Positions 49,080 to 58,583 of a stretch of DNA of 64,000 nt are shown here, one piece after another. Both the position numbers and the translations under genes were made by a program. The DNA comes from Leifsonia sp. CL147 (GTDB lineage: Bacteria > Actinomycetota > Actinomycetes > Actinomycetales > Microbacteriaceae): the NCBI RefSeq assembly GCF_900114565.1, contig NZ_FOTM01000003.1, positions 94,674-158,673 of the forward strand, given 5' to 3'. Within the stretch, counting starts at the first letter, position 1, and the number at the start of each line of letters is the position of its first letter. The notes under the pieces were generated by a model. The model did no database searches and was not told where the DNA came from. It saw only the letters and a program-made list of their open reading frames with translations.

Positions 49080-51686
49080 ATGTCCGACACCACCACGTCC
49101 ACCGCCCGACGCCTGCGCCTGGAGGACATCCCCGGCTGGACGGGCCCGGGCTCGGTGTCGGAGGACGCCGTCTACGACACGTTCGTCGAGTGGGTGGAGG
49201 CGGGCGGCATCCGGCTGTACCCGGCACAGGACGAGTCGGTGATCGAGGTCGTCGGCGGAGCGAACGTCATCCTGAGCACGCCCACCGGGACGGGGAAGTC
49301 GCTGGTCGCCGTCGGCGCGCACTTCGCAGCGCTGGCCCGCGGGGAGCGCACGTACTACACGGCGCCGATCAAGGCACTGGTCTCCGAGAAGTTCTTCGCG
49401 CTGGTCGAGATCTTCGGTGCCGAGAACGTCGGCATGACCACCGGCGACTCCTCCGTCAACGCCGACGCGCCGATCATGTGCGCGACCGCGGAGATCCTCG
49501 CCAACCTCGCGCTGCGCCACGGAGACGAGACGCCGGTGGGGCAGGCCGTCATGGACGAGTTCCACTTCTACTCCGACCCCGAACGCGGCTGGGCCTGGCA
49601 GGTGCCCCTCCTCACGCTGCCGCGCACGCAGTTCGTGCTCATGTCCGCCACGCTGGGGGACGTCACGGCGCTCGCCGCCGACCTGGAGCGCCGCACAGGG
49701 CGCGCCACGGCGACGGTGACCGGCGTCGAACGTCCCGTTCCGCTGCACTACTACTACGAAGTCACCCCGGTGCACGAGACGATCGAGGACCTCCTGAGCA
49801 CCGGTCAGGCGCCTGTCTACGTCGTGCACTTCTCGCAGCTGGCGGCGCTGGAGCGGGCCCAGTCGCTGTCGAGCGCCAAGATCGCCAGCCGGGAGCAGCG
49901 GGATGCGATCGCCGCGGCCATCGGCGAGTTCCGGTTCACGACGAGTTTCGGCAAGACGCTCTCGCGGCTGCTGCGCCAGGGCATCGGCGTGCACCACGCG
50001 GGGATGCTGCCCAAGTACCGGCGTCTGGTCGAGCAACTGGCCCAGCGCGGGATGCTGCGGGTCATCTGCGGGACCGACACCTTGGGCGTCGGCATCAACG
50101 TCCCCATCCGGACCGTGCTCCTGACCGCCCTCACGAAGTTCGACGGGACACGGATGCGGCAGCTCAACGCCCGCGAGTTCCACCAGATCGCCGGCCGGGC
50201 CGGGCGCGCCGGCTACGACACGGCCGGAACGGTCGTCGCGCAGGCTCCCGAGCACGAGTCCGAGAACCTGAAGGCCATCGAGAAGGCCGGAGACGACCCC
50301 AAGAAGCGCCGCAAGATCGTACGGAAGAAGGCACCGGAAGGCTTCGTCTCCTGGGGCGAGCCGTCCTTCCGCCGGCTCGTCGAGGCCGAGTCGGAGACGC
50401 TCACCTCCTCGATGCAGATCACCAGCGCGATGCTCATCAACGTGATCGGGCGCGGCGGCGACGTCTTCCGGCATGTGCGCGACCTCGTCTTCGACAACCA
50501 CGAACCCCGGAAGCGGCAACTCGCCCTCGCCCGGCGCGCGATCGAGCTGTACCGGTCGCTGCTCACCGCCGGCGTCGTGGAGGCGGTCCGCGAGGGAGAC
50601 GAGGTGCGGATCCGGCTGACGGTCGACCTCCAGCCCAACTTCGCCCTCAACCAGCCGCTGTCGCCGTTCGCGCTCGCCGCCTTCGAGCTGTTCGACGCCG
50701 AGTCGCCGGTGTTCGCCCTCGACATCGTCTCGGTCGTCGAAGCGACCCTCGACGACCCCCGGCCGGTGCTCTCGGCGCAGCAGTTCAACGCGCGCGGCGA
50801 GGCCATCGCCGCGATGAAGGCGGACGGCGTGGAGTACGAGGAGCGGATGGAGGCGCTCGAGGAGGTCACGCATCCGAAACCCCACGACGTGCTGCTGCAC
50901 GAGGCGTTCGCCACCTACGCGTCCAGCCAGCCCTGGGTCGCCGATTTCGAGCTGAGTCCCAAGTCGGTCGTGCGCGACCTGTACGAGCGGGCCATGACGT
51001 TCGGCGAGTTCATCGCGTTCTACAAGCTCGCGCGCTCGGAGGGCGTGGTCCTGCGCTACCTGTCCGACGCGTACCGGGCGCTCAACCAGACCGTTCCGCT
51101 CGATCTCCGCACCGAAGAACTGCGCGACATCATCGAGTGGCTGGGCGAGCTGGTCCGGCAGGTCGACTCCAGCCTGCTCGACGAGTGGGAGGAGCTGGTC
51201 CATCCGGATCTCGCCCGGCACGCCGCAGAGACGGCGGAGCTCAGCCCCCCGGCGCCTCGCAACGTCACCACCAACCGCCGTGCGTTCTTCGTGCTGGTGC
51301 GCAACGAGCTGTTCCGCCGCATCCAACTGGCCGCGCTCGACCGCGTCGCCGACCTCGGGATGCTGGAGGCGGAGGCGGCGGCGCTGGCTGCCGCCGAGGG
51401 GCCGGGTGCCGCGGCGCCCGCGTTCACCGAAGCACAGTGGGATGCGGCCCTCGAGGCGTACTACGCCGAGCACGACGAGATCCTCACCGATGCGTCCGCG
51501 CGGTCCGCCGCCATGCTCCTCGTCGACGAGAAACCAGACGGGCAGGAAGGCCTCTGGCGGGTGCGCCAGATCATCGCAGACCCCGAGGGCGATCACGATT
51601 GGGGGATAACGGCCGATGTCTTTCTCGAAGACTCGGCACGTGAGAGTGTCGCCGTGGTGAGAGTCGTCTCCGTCGGCCCGCTCTGA
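49080..51686 (+). CDS. Ski2/Mtr4-like DEAD/DEAH-box RNA helicase with DUF3516
   Basis: An 868-residue superfamily 2 helicase of the actinobacterial DUF3516 class. Motif I is STPTGTGKSLVAV (about 66-78), motif Ia YYTAPIKALVSEKFF, motif II DEFHFYSD (a DEVH variant), motif III MSATLGD, motif V CGTDTLGVGINVPIR and motif VI QIAGRAGRAGYDTAG. The C-terminal 450 residues form DUF3516 with a helical bundle. Likely role in RNA processing or decay. The ATG at 49080 lies about 140 bp from the divergent WXG gene. A 154-bp gap then leads to the phosphate transporter. Confidence 0.92.
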   Translation: MSDTTTSTARRLRLEDIPGWTGPGSVSEDAVYDTFVEWVEAGGIRLYPAQDESVIEVVGGANVILSTPTGTGKSLVAVGAHFAALARGERTYYTAPIKALVSEKFFALVEIFGAENVGMTTGDSSVNADAPIMCATAEILANLALRHGDETPVGQAVMDEFHFYSDPERGWAWQVPLLTLPRTQFVLMSATLGDVTALAADLERRTGRATATVTGVERPVPLHYYYEVTPVHETIEDLLSTGQAPVYVVHFSQLAALERAQSLSSAKIASREQRDAIAAAIGEFRFTTSFGKTLSRLLRQGIGVHHAGMLPKYRRLVEQLAQRGMLRVICGTDTLGVGINVPIRTVLLTALTKFDGTRMRQLNAREFHQIAGRAGRAGYDTAGTVVAQAPEHESENLKAIEKAGDDPKKRRKIVRKKAPEGFVSWGEPSFRRLVEAESETLTSSMQITSAMLINVIGRGGDVFRHVRDLVFDNHEPRKRQLALARRAIELYRSLLTAGVVEAVREGDEVRIRLTVDLQPNFALNQPLSPFALAAFELFDAESPVFALDIVSVVEATLDDPRPVLSAQQFNARGEAIAAMKADGVEYEERMEALEEVTHPKPHDVLLHEAFATYASSQPWVADFELSPKSVVRDLYERAMTFGEFIAFYKLARSEGVVLRYLSDAYRALNQTVPLDLRTEELRDIIEWLGELVRQVDSSLLDEWEELVHPDLARHAAETAELSPPAPRNVTTNRRAFFVLVRNELFRRIQLAALDRVADLGMLEAEAAALAAAEGPGAAAPAFTEAQWDAALEAYYAEHDEILTDASARSAAMLLVDEKPDGQEGLWRVRQIIADPEGDHDWGITADVFLEDSARESVAVVRVVSVGPL

Positions 51687-51840
51687 TCCGTCGGCAGCCC
51701 GGGTTTGACCTCGCCAGGAGGTCGTGCGAGCATCGGATCGGCGTTCAAACGGCGCCAGGCAATGTGCATGAACTTCCGATGAATCCCTCGCGAGGGACGG
51801 CATCCGACAACGAGGCAGCGTCAACGCGGGAAAGGGAACG

Positions 51841-53055
51841 GTGGACCTCACCCTCATCGTCGTGCTGGTCATCGCGCTGGCGCTCTTCTTCGACTTCACG
51901 AACGGCTTCCACGACACGGCCAACGCGATGGCGACCCCCATCGCGACCGGGGCGATGCGGCCCCGCGTGGCCGTCGCGCTCGCCGCAGTGCTCAACCTGA
52001 TCGGCGCCTTCCTGTCGACGGAGGTCGCCAAGACGATCTCGGGCGGAATCATCCGGGAGGGAAGCGGCGGTGTGCAGATCACGCCGGTCCTGATCTTCGC
52101 CGGGCTCGTCGGAGCCATCGTCTGGAACATGGTGACCTGGCTGTACGGACTCCCGTCGTCCTCCAGCCACGCCCTCTTCGGCGGGCTGATCGGCGCGGCC
52201 ATCGTCGGCACCGGCCTCCAAGCCATCGACTTCATCGTGGTGCTCGACAAGGTCATCCTGCCGGCGCTCATCGCCCCGTTCACGGCCGGGGTGGTCGCCT
52301 GGGGCGCCACCAAGCTCGCGTACTGGATCACCCGGCGCTACGACGGCCGCCCGGACGGCCGCGGCGGCTTCCGGTACGGGCAGATCTTCTCGTCGTCGCT
52401 CGTTGCGCTCTCGCACGGCACCAACGACGCGCAGAAGACTATGGGCGTCATCACCCTCACCCTCATCGCCGCCGGGATCCAAGAGCCCGGCTCGGGCCCG
52501 CAGATCTGGGTCGTGGTCGCCTGCGCGATGGCCATCGCCTTGGGGACCTACTCCGGCGGCTGGCGCATCATCCGCACCCTCGGCCGCGGCCTCACCGAAA
52601 TCAAGCCCGCGCAGGGCTTCGCCGCCGAGACCAGCACAGCCGCCACGATCCTCGCCTCCAGCCACCTGGGCTTCGCTCTCTCGACCACGCAGGTGGCCTC
52701 CGGGTCGGTGGTCGGGTCGGGCCTCGGCCGCCGTGGCTCCTCCGTGCGCTGGGGGACCGCCGGCCGAATCGGTCTCGGCTGGCTCCTCACGCTGCCGTCC
52801 GCGGCGATCGTGGGCGCGGCCGCGGGGCTGCTCGCGAACGTGGGACCGGTCGGCGTCGCCATCGACCTCGTGCTCGGCGTGGCCATCGTGGTCTACATCT
52901 TCTGGCGGGCGAGCCGCAATCGCGTCAGCAGCGCGAACGCGGTGGCACCGCTGCCGGTCCAGGGGAGGAGCGACGTCGCTGCTTCCGGGAAGGTCGTCAA
53001 GATCGAGAAGGTGAAGCCGCTCAAGAGGCAGCGGCCGAAGAAGGAGTCCGCATGA
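51841..53055 (+). CDS. PiT-family low-affinity inorganic phosphate transporter
   Basis: A 404-residue membrane symporter with inverted-repeat halves. The two signatures are FDFTNGFHDTANAMATPIAT (about 16-35) and VALSHGTNDAQKTMGVITL (about 188-206). YGLPSSSSHALFGGLIGAA and a second SSSH-like block further on are also family features. The C-terminus is lysine-rich (EKVKPLKRQRPKKESA). The GTG at 51841 has GGGAAAGGGA just upstream. The stop overlaps the next ATG (53052), and the gene pair is a recurrent actinobacterial unit. Confidence 0.93.
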   Translation: MDLTLIVVLVIALALFFDFTNGFHDTANAMATPIATGAMRPRVAVALAAVLNLIGAFLSTEVAKTISGGIIREGSGGVQITPVLIFAGLVGAIVWNMVTWLYGLPSSSSHALFGGLIGAAIVGTGLQAIDFIVVLDKVILPALIAPFTAGVVAWGATKLAYWITRRYDGRPDGRGGFRYGQIFSSSLVALSHGTNDAQKTMGVITLTLIAAGIQEPGSGPQIWVVVACAMAIALGTYSGGWRIIRTLGRGLTEIKPAQGFAAETSTAATILASSHLGFALSTTQVASGSVVGSGLGRRGSSVRWGTAGRIGLGWLLTLPSAAIVGAAAGLLANVGPVGVAIDLVLGVAIVVYIFWRASRNRVSSANAVAPLPVQGRSDVAASGKVVKIEKVKPLKRQRPKKESA

Positions 53056-53384
53056 TCGACTGGGCCGCCTTCGTCGTCGTCTTCGCCGCTTCGCTCATCG
53101 GCGGGTGCGTGGTCGTGGCGCTCTACGCGCTCGGGACACGGCTGCTCGCCGTCGCCGGCCGGGCGCTGTTCGTGGAGCCGGTCGAGTTCACCGACGCGAT
53201 CACCGTGCTGACGCCCGAGAAGGCCGCGAAGCTGCAGCGCAAGGCGGAGAAGGCGCAGCGGAAGAACCCGCTGAGCGCCGGTCAGAAGCGGCTGGCTCTC
53301 GCCGCCGCCTGCGTCTGCTTCACCCTGTGCGGCCTCGCGGTGCTCTATGGGCTCTACCTGATCATCCCGTTCTTCCACCAGTAG
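53052..53384 (+). CDS. Small two-helix membrane protein coupled to the phosphate transporter
   Basis: A 110-residue protein with an N-terminal helix (AAFVVVFAASLIGGCVVVAL), a charged central region (TPEKAAKLQRKAEKAQRKN) and a C-terminal helix (AAACVCFTLCGLAVLYGLYL). ATGA overlap with the transporter stop indicates strict co-expression. A PiT accessory or peptidase-like function has not been shown; the protein is best called unknown. It ends convergently with uraA after only 14 bp, leaving no room for a separate terminator. Confidence 0.8.
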   Translation: MIDWAAFVVVFAASLIGGCVVVALYALGTRLLAVAGRALFVEPVEFTDAITVLTPEKAAKLQRKAEKAQRKNPLSAGQKRLALAAACVCFTLCGLAVLYGLYLIIPFFHQ

Positions 53385-53398
53385 GCGGGCGCTTCGGC

Positions 53399-54676
53399 TC
53401 AGTCGGTCCCGCGGGCGCGGGAGACGGCCGCCATCACGTGGTAGACGACGATCGCGGCGATGGCGCCCAGTGCGATCCCGTTGAAGGTGAGCCGGCCCAG
53501 GTCGAGAGTGAAGTCCCCGATGCCGATGACGAGTGCGGTCGCGGCGGTGAACTGGTTCGTCGGCTTCGAGAAGTCGACCTTGTTGTCCAGCCAGATCTTG
53601 ACGCCGATGACGCCGATCAGGCCGTAGAGCGCCGTCGTGACCCCGCCGAGCACGCCGGGAGGGATGGTGGCGATCACCGCTCCGACCTTCGGCGACAGGC
53701 CGAGCAGCACGGCCACGATGCCCGCGACCCAGTACGCCGCAGTCGAGTAGACGCGCGTCGCCGCCATCACACCGATGTTCTCGCCGTACGTCGTGGTGCC
53801 GGAGCCGCCGAAGAACCCGGCGATCGTGGTCGCGACGCCATCGGCGAGGAGCGCCCGTCCCGTCATCCGGTTGACGGACGGGTCGGTGAGCTGCGCGACG
53901 CCGCGGATGTGCCCGACGTTCTCCGCGATCAGCACGAGCACCACCGGCAGGAAAGCGGGCAGGATGCCCCACGTCGACGCCGGAGCTGTGAAGGGGTTCG
54001 CGGGCAGCGTGAACTGCGGGAGACCGATCCACGCGGCCTTCGCGACGTTGCTGAAGTCGACCTGGCCGGCGAGGACGGCGAAGACATAGCCGACGGCGAC
54101 GCCGAGGAAGATGGACAGCCTCCCGAGCATTCCCCGGAAGAGCACCGTGCAGAGGATGACCGCGGCCAGCGTGACGAGAGCCGTCACCGGCGCCTTGGCG
54201 AAGTTCGCGCCGGCGGCCGGTGCGAGGTTGAACCCGATCAGGGCGACGATCGCTCCGGCCACCACCGGGGGCATCAGCGCGTCGATCCAGCGCGTCCCCG
54301 TCAGCACGACGATGAGGCCGACCAGGGCGAGGAGCACGCCGGTGACCACGATCCCGAAGAGAGCCGACGGCATCCCGTGCGCCTTCGTCGCCGCGATGAT
54401 CGGCACGATGAACGCGAAGGACGACCCCAGGTAGCTCGGGAGCCGGTTTCCGGTGATCACGAGGAACAGCAGCGTCCCGACGCCTGAGAACAGCAGGGTG
54501 GTCGCCGGCGGGAATCCGGTCAGCAGCGGCACGAGGAAGGTGGCTCCGAACATCGCCACGACATGCTGGGCGCCGAGTCCGATGGTGCGCGGCCAGGTCA
54601 GCCGCTCACCGGGGAGCACGATCTCGTGCGCTCCCACCTTCGTGCCGTCGTTGTGCAGGGTCCAGGGCAGTGCCAT
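53399..54676 (-). CDS. NCS2-family uracil/xanthine permease
   Basis: A 425-residue nucleobase:cation symporter. Family blocks include GLGAQHVVAMFGATFLVPLL (helix 1), PSYLGSSFAFIVPIIAA (the QH and SSFAF region), VVLVLIAENVGHIRGVAQL (substrate glutamate), and FFGGSGTTTYGENIGVMAAT. This is the UraA-type rather than the AzgA-type pattern. The start ATG is 113 bp from the divergent purine permease gene, so the two nucleobase permeases share a regulatory region. Confidence 0.9.
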   Translation of the reverse strand: MALPWTLHNDGTKVGAHEIVLPGERLTWPRTIGLGAQHVVAMFGATFLVPLLTGFPPATTLLFSGVGTLLFLVITGNRLPSYLGSSFAFIVPIIAATKAHGMPSALFGIVVTGVLLALVGLIVVLTGTRWIDALMPPVVAGAIVALIGFNLAPAAGANFAKAPVTALVTLAAVILCTVLFRGMLGRLSIFLGVAVGYVFAVLAGQVDFSNVAKAAWIGLPQFTLPANPFTAPASTWGILPAFLPVVLVLIAENVGHIRGVAQLTDPSVNRMTGRALLADGVATTIAGFFGGSGTTTYGENIGVMAATRVYSTAAYWVAGIVAVLLGLSPKVGAVIATIPPGVLGGVTTALYGLIGVIGVKIWLDNKVDFSKPTNQFTAATALVIGIGDFTLDLGRLTFNGIALGAIAAIVVYHVMAAVSRARGTD

Positions 54677-54788
54677 GCGTGTCCTTCGTCAGGTGGGAGT
54701 CGGAATAGGCTGGTGCTGCGCAACTCGCGCATACTCGACCGACCTGAGTCTTCGCCGGGCACCGCCCACCGATCCTACGGGAGTCACC

Positions 54789-56237
54789 ATTTCCGCTACG
54801 ACCAGCGCGCCCACGAGAACCACGGGGCGCTTCGACCGCTTCTTCGAGATCACCGCACGGGGCACCACCTGGGGCACCGAGGTGCGCGGCGGCGTCCTCA
54901 CGTTCGTCACGATGGCCTACATCGTCATCCTCAACCCGCTCATCCTGGGCGGGACGAAGGATGTGCTGGGCCATACGCTCGGCACCTCGCAGGTCGCCGC
55001 CGTGACGGCCCTGAGCGCCGGCGTGATGACCGTGCTGTTCGGCCTGGTCGCGCGACTGCCGTTCGCGTTCGCCGCGGGACTGGGGATCAACTCGTTCCTG
55101 GCCGTCAACGTGGTGAAGATCCTGAGCTGGCAGGAGGCGATGGGCCTCGTCGTCATCAACGGGATCATCATCGTGCTGCTGTCCGCCACCGGGCTCCGCA
55201 AGCTGATCTTCAACGCCGTGCCGGCACCACTGAAGACGGCGATCACCGTCGGCATCGGTCTGTTCATCGCGTTCATCGGACTGGTCGACAGCGGATTCGT
55301 GCGCACGACCGGTTTCTCGTCTCCTCCTGTGCAGCTGGGCGACGCCGGATCCATCGCCACCCTGCCGACGATCACCTTCCTGATCGCCCTGGCGATCATG
55401 GGCGTGCTGATGGCGCGCAAGGTCAAGGGCGCGCTGCTCATCGGCATCGTCGCGGCGACGGTGGTCGCGATCATCGCCGAGGCGATCTGGCACGTCGGAC
55501 CGTCGATGGGCAAGAACCCCGCCGGATGGAATCTCACCGTCCCGCAGCTGCCCACCTCGCTCGTTTCCCTGCCCGATCTGAGCCTCGTGGGCCACGTCGA
55601 CCTGTTCGGCGCCTTCGGCCGCATCGGCGCCCTGGCCGCGACCATGCTCATCTTCACGCTCGTCTTCACCAACTTCTTCGACGCCATGGGCTCGATGACC
55701 GGCCTGGCGCGCAGTGCCGGCCTGGCGAACGAGGACGGCACCTTCCCGCGTCTGCAGTCCGCGCTGATCGTGGAGGGTGTCGGCGCGATCGTCGGCGGTG
55801 GCACCTCCTCCTCGTCCAACACGGTGTTCATCGAGTCGGCGTCGGGGATCGGCGAGGGAGCCAAGACCGGCTTCGCCAGCGTGGTCACCGGCGCGCTGTT
55901 CCTGCTCGCCATGTTCTTCACCCCGCTCACCCAGGTCGTGCCGCTGGAGGTGGCTGCCGCGGCCCTGGTGATCGTCGGAGCCCTGATGGTCGTCCAGATC
56001 CGTCACATCGATCTGAGCGAGTTCTCGGTCGTGCTGCCGGTGTTCCTGACGATCATCGTGATGCCGCTCACCTACTCCATCGCCAACGGCATCGGTGCAG
56101 GCTTCATCAGCTGGGTGGTCATCCGCTCGCTCGCCGGGAAGGGCCGCCAGATCAGCCCGCTGCTGTGGGTGGTGGCGATCGGATTCCTGGTCTACTTCGC
56201 CCGCGGGCCGATCGAGGGCCTGCTCGGGCACATGTAG
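54789..56237 (+). CDS. AzgA-type adenine/guanine/hypoxanthine permease, probable ATT start
   Basis: A 482-residue NCS2-like purine permease. Conserved AzgA blocks: RFDRFFEITARGTTWGTEVR, GGVLTFVTMAYIVILNPLI, FAAGLGINSFLAVNVV, TNFFDAMGSMTGLARSAG, TSSSSNTVFIESASGIGEGA. No ATG, GTG or TTG lies near the expected N-terminus; an ATT at 54789 (Ile-Ser-Ala-Thr-Thr) is 5 nt after CGGGAG, and starting there gives the usual family N-terminus. The alternative is an in-frame GTG at about 54690 that adds 33 residues. It diverges from the NCS2 uracil permease and is followed by trmB. Confidence 0.85.
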   Translation: MSATTSAPTRTTGRFDRFFEITARGTTWGTEVRGGVLTFVTMAYIVILNPLILGGTKDVLGHTLGTSQVAAVTALSAGVMTVLFGLVARLPFAFAAGLGINSFLAVNVVKILSWQEAMGLVVINGIIIVLLSATGLRKLIFNAVPAPLKTAITVGIGLFIAFIGLVDSGFVRTTGFSSPPVQLGDAGSIATLPTITFLIALAIMGVLMARKVKGALLIGIVAATVVAIIAEAIWHVGPSMGKNPAGWNLTVPQLPTSLVSLPDLSLVGHVDLFGAFGRIGALAATMLIFTLVFTNFFDAMGSMTGLARSAGLANEDGTFPRLQSALIVEGVGAIVGGGTSSSSNTVFIESASGIGEGAKTGFASVVTGALFLLAMFFTPLTQVVPLEVAAAALVIVGALMVVQIRHIDLSEFSVVLPVFLTIIVMPLTYSIANGIGAGFISWVVIRSLAGKGRQISPLLWVVAIGFLVYFARGPIEGLLGHM

Positions 56238-56271
56238 CAGCACCCTCCCTGGGCGCTGCGACAATGGAGGG

Positions 56272-56955
56272 ATGGAACCGACCCCCGCCGTCCGCCCGCG
56301 CAGCTTCGTCGTCCGCGGCCGTAAGACCGAGGCGCAGCGCCGTGCGATCGACGACCTGTGGCCGGCCTTCGGCCTGGACTTCGACGGCTCGCCGCTCGAC
56401 CTGGATGCGGTCTTCGGCCGCCGTGCGCCCCGGATCGTGGAGATCGGCTTCGGCAACGGCGAGAACCTGCTGACGCTCGCCGAACGGCATCCCGATCGCG
56501 ACGTCCTCGGGATCGAGGTCCACGGCGCCGGTGTGGGCCGTGTGCTGGGCGCTATGCGGGATCGGGATGTGCGCAACATCCGCATCGTCCGGCACGACGC
56601 CGTGGAGGTGTTCGAGCACGGGCTCGCCCCCGGGACCATCGACGAGATCCTGATCTTCTTCCCCGACCCGTGGCCGAAGGCGCGGCACCACCGGCGGCGG
56701 ATCGTCCAGCCGGAGTTCGCCCGGCTGCTCGTGCGCGCGCTCGCGCCGGAGGGCGTCCTGCGGCTGGCCACGGACTGGGAGCCGTACGCGGAGCACATGA
56801 TCGAGGTGCTCGACGCGGAGCCGGGCCTCACCAACCTCGCCGGCGACGCCCGCTTCGTCCCGCGTCCCGACGATCGGCCCGTGACCAAGTTCGAACGGCG
56901 GGGCGAACGTCTCGGCCACGCGATCTTCGACCTCGCCTACCGCCCCACCCGCTGA
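56272..56955 (+). CDS. trmB: tRNA (guanine-N7-)-methyltransferase TrmB
   Basis: Class I SAM methyltransferase making m7G46 in tRNA. Residues: RSFVVRGRKTEAQRRAIDDL at the N-terminus, SAM motif RIVEIGFGNGENLL (about 53-66), GIEVHGAGVGRVLG, then the family signature IFFPDPWPKARHHRRR (about 127-142) and a C-terminal TKFERRGERLGHAIFDL. The ATG at 56272 has a perfect GGAGG 6 bp upstream. It is 34 bp after the purine permease stop, hence likely co-transcribed. Confidence 0.95.
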   Translation: MEPTPAVRPRSFVVRGRKTEAQRRAIDDLWPAFGLDFDGSPLDLDAVFGRRAPRIVEIGFGNGENLLTLAERHPDRDVLGIEVHGAGVGRVLGAMRDRDVRNIRIVRHDAVEVFEHGLAPGTIDEILIFFPDPWPKARHHRRRIVQPEFARLLVRALAPEGVLRLATDWEPYAEHMIEVLDAEPGLTNLAGDARFVPRPDDRPVTKFERRGERLGHAIFDLAYRPTR

Positions 56956-57051
56956 GCGGCCGCTGCGGGGCCGCCGCCCGCCGAGCCGAGACCCGCCGAG
57001 CCGAGAGCGGGCCGTAGCGGATCGGCGCAGCCCCGTTCGTATGATGGGCGC

Positions 57052-58434
57052 ATGACGCATGCGCGCACGGTCGAGGAGCTCCGGTCCGGCTTCGAGCGGG
57101 GGATCACCAAGCCGCTCGCGTGGCGGCTGGGGCAGCTGAAGGCACTGCGGCGGATGCTCACTGAGCGCTCCGCCGACTTCGAGGACGCCCTGCTGGCCGA
57201 CCTCGCCAAGAACCCGACCGAGTCGCAGATCGCCGAGCTCGGCTTCGTCGTCGGCGAGATCGACCACACGCTGAAGCACCTCCGCCGCTGGCTGCGTCCC
57301 CGGCGGGTCCCGGTGCCCGGCGCCCTGCTCCCGGCCCGCGCCTCCACCATCCTGGAGCCGGTCGGCGTCGTGCTCGTCATCGCGCCGTGGAACTACCCCG
57401 TGCAGTTGCTGCTCGCACCGCTCGTCGGGGCACTCGCCGCCGGCGACGCCGTCGTGCTGAAGCCGAGCGAGCTGGCACCGGCGACGTCCGCGACGATGGC
57501 CCGCCTCATCCCGGAGTATCTGGATGCGCGAGCCGTCGCGGTCGTCGAGGGCGGGGTGGAGGACACCACCGCGCTCCTGAGCCAGCGCTTCGACCACATC
57601 TTCTACACGGGCAACGGCCGCGTCGGACGCATCGTGGCGGCCGCCGCCGTCGAGCACCTCACCCCGGTCACCCTGGAGCTCGGAGGCAAGTCGCCGGTCT
57701 ACGTCGACGACACCGTCGACCTGGCAGCTGCGGCACGCCGCATCGCCTGGGGCAAGTTCATGAACGCCGGCCAGACCTGCGTCGCCCCGGACTACGTCCT
57801 CGCTGATCGCGGGGTCGTTCCGCGGCTCGCCGACGCCCTGCGCGACGCGGTGCATGAGCTCTACGGCGACGACCCCGAGCAGAGCCCCGACTACGGTCGC
57901 ATCGTCAACGACCGTCAGTTCGACAGGCTGACCGGGATGCTGGGCTCGGGCACAGCGGCCGTCGGCGGCGACCACGACGCCGCGACCCGGTACCTCGCAC
58001 CGACCGTGCTCGTCGACGTCGCCGCCGATGCGCCCGCGATGGCCGAGGAGATCTTCGGCCCGATCCTCCCCATCCTCCCGGTCGACGGGCTGGACGATGC
58101 CATCCGCGTCATCCGCGCCGGCGACAGGCCGCTCGCCCTGTACGTCTTCACCGCCAGCGCGAAGGCGCGCCGCCGCATCCTGACCGAGACGAGCTCGGGT
58201 GCCGTCGGCTTCGGCATCCCCGCCGCGCACCTCGCCGTGGCCGGCCTTCCCTTCGGCGGGGTGGGGGAGAGCGGATCGGGCGCCTATCACGGCGAGCGCT
58301 CCCTGCGGACGTTCAGCCACGAGAAGGCCGTGCTCAGCAAGCCCCTCGGCCCCGACGCGATGCAGTTGGTCTATCCGCCGTACACCGAGGCGAAGGACCG
58401 CTTCGCGCGCGGTCTGCTCCGGAAGCTCGGCTGA
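57052..58434 (+). CDS. Aldehyde dehydrogenase, class 3-like
   Basis: A complete ALDH of 460 residues, shorter than class 1/2 enzymes and resembling fatty-aldehyde (class 3) dehydrogenases: [20 protein letters not shown] at the start, then [19 protein letters not shown] (about 107-125), [18 protein letters not shown] (glycine motif), [14 protein letters not shown] (base Glu) and [13 protein letters not shown] (nucleophile Cys). There is no C-terminal membrane anchor. The ATG at 57052 starts after a 96-bp gap. A typical role is detoxification of medium/long-chain or aromatic aldehydes. The downstream aspA start lies 150 bp beyond the stop. Confidence 0.92.
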   Translation: MTHARTVEELRSGFERGITKPLAWRLGQLKALRRMLTERSADFEDALLADLAKNPTESQIAELGFVVGEIDHTLKHLRRWLRPRRVPVPGALLPARASTILEPVGVVLVIAPWNYPVQLLLAPLVGALAAGDAVVLKPSELAPATSATMARLIPEYLDARAVAVVEGGVEDTTALLSQRFDHIFYTGNGRVGRIVAAAAVEHLTPVTLELGGKSPVYVDDTVDLAAAARRIAWGKFMNAGQTCVAPDYVLADRGVVPRLADALRDAVHELYGDDPEQSPDYGRIVNDRQFDRLTGMLGSGTAAVGGDHDAATRYLAPTVLVDVAADAPAMAEEIFGPILPILPVDGLDDAIRVIRAGDRPLALYVFTASAKARRRILTETSSGAVGFGIPAAHLAVAGLPFGGVGESGSGAYHGERSLRTFSHEKAVLSKPLGPDAMQLVYPPYTEAKDRFARGLLRKLG

Positions 58435-58583
58435 TGGACACGACGTCCAGTGGACAGCCTGATCGTCATACGCGGCGTCCCAGGGGCGCCGAAGGGTCAG
58501 GAGTAGGCTCGTCCCTGCCGGAGGCCACGAACTCCCGGTCAGATATGCACGCCAACGCACGACGAGAGGCAACGGAGCCAACC

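Noticed and set aside
48999-52331. 1110-codon antisense open frame across the Ski2-like helicase and phosphate transporter
   Set aside because: The composition is typical of an antisense frame of a high-GC gene, whereas the plus strand has intact helicase and PiT motifs over the same region.
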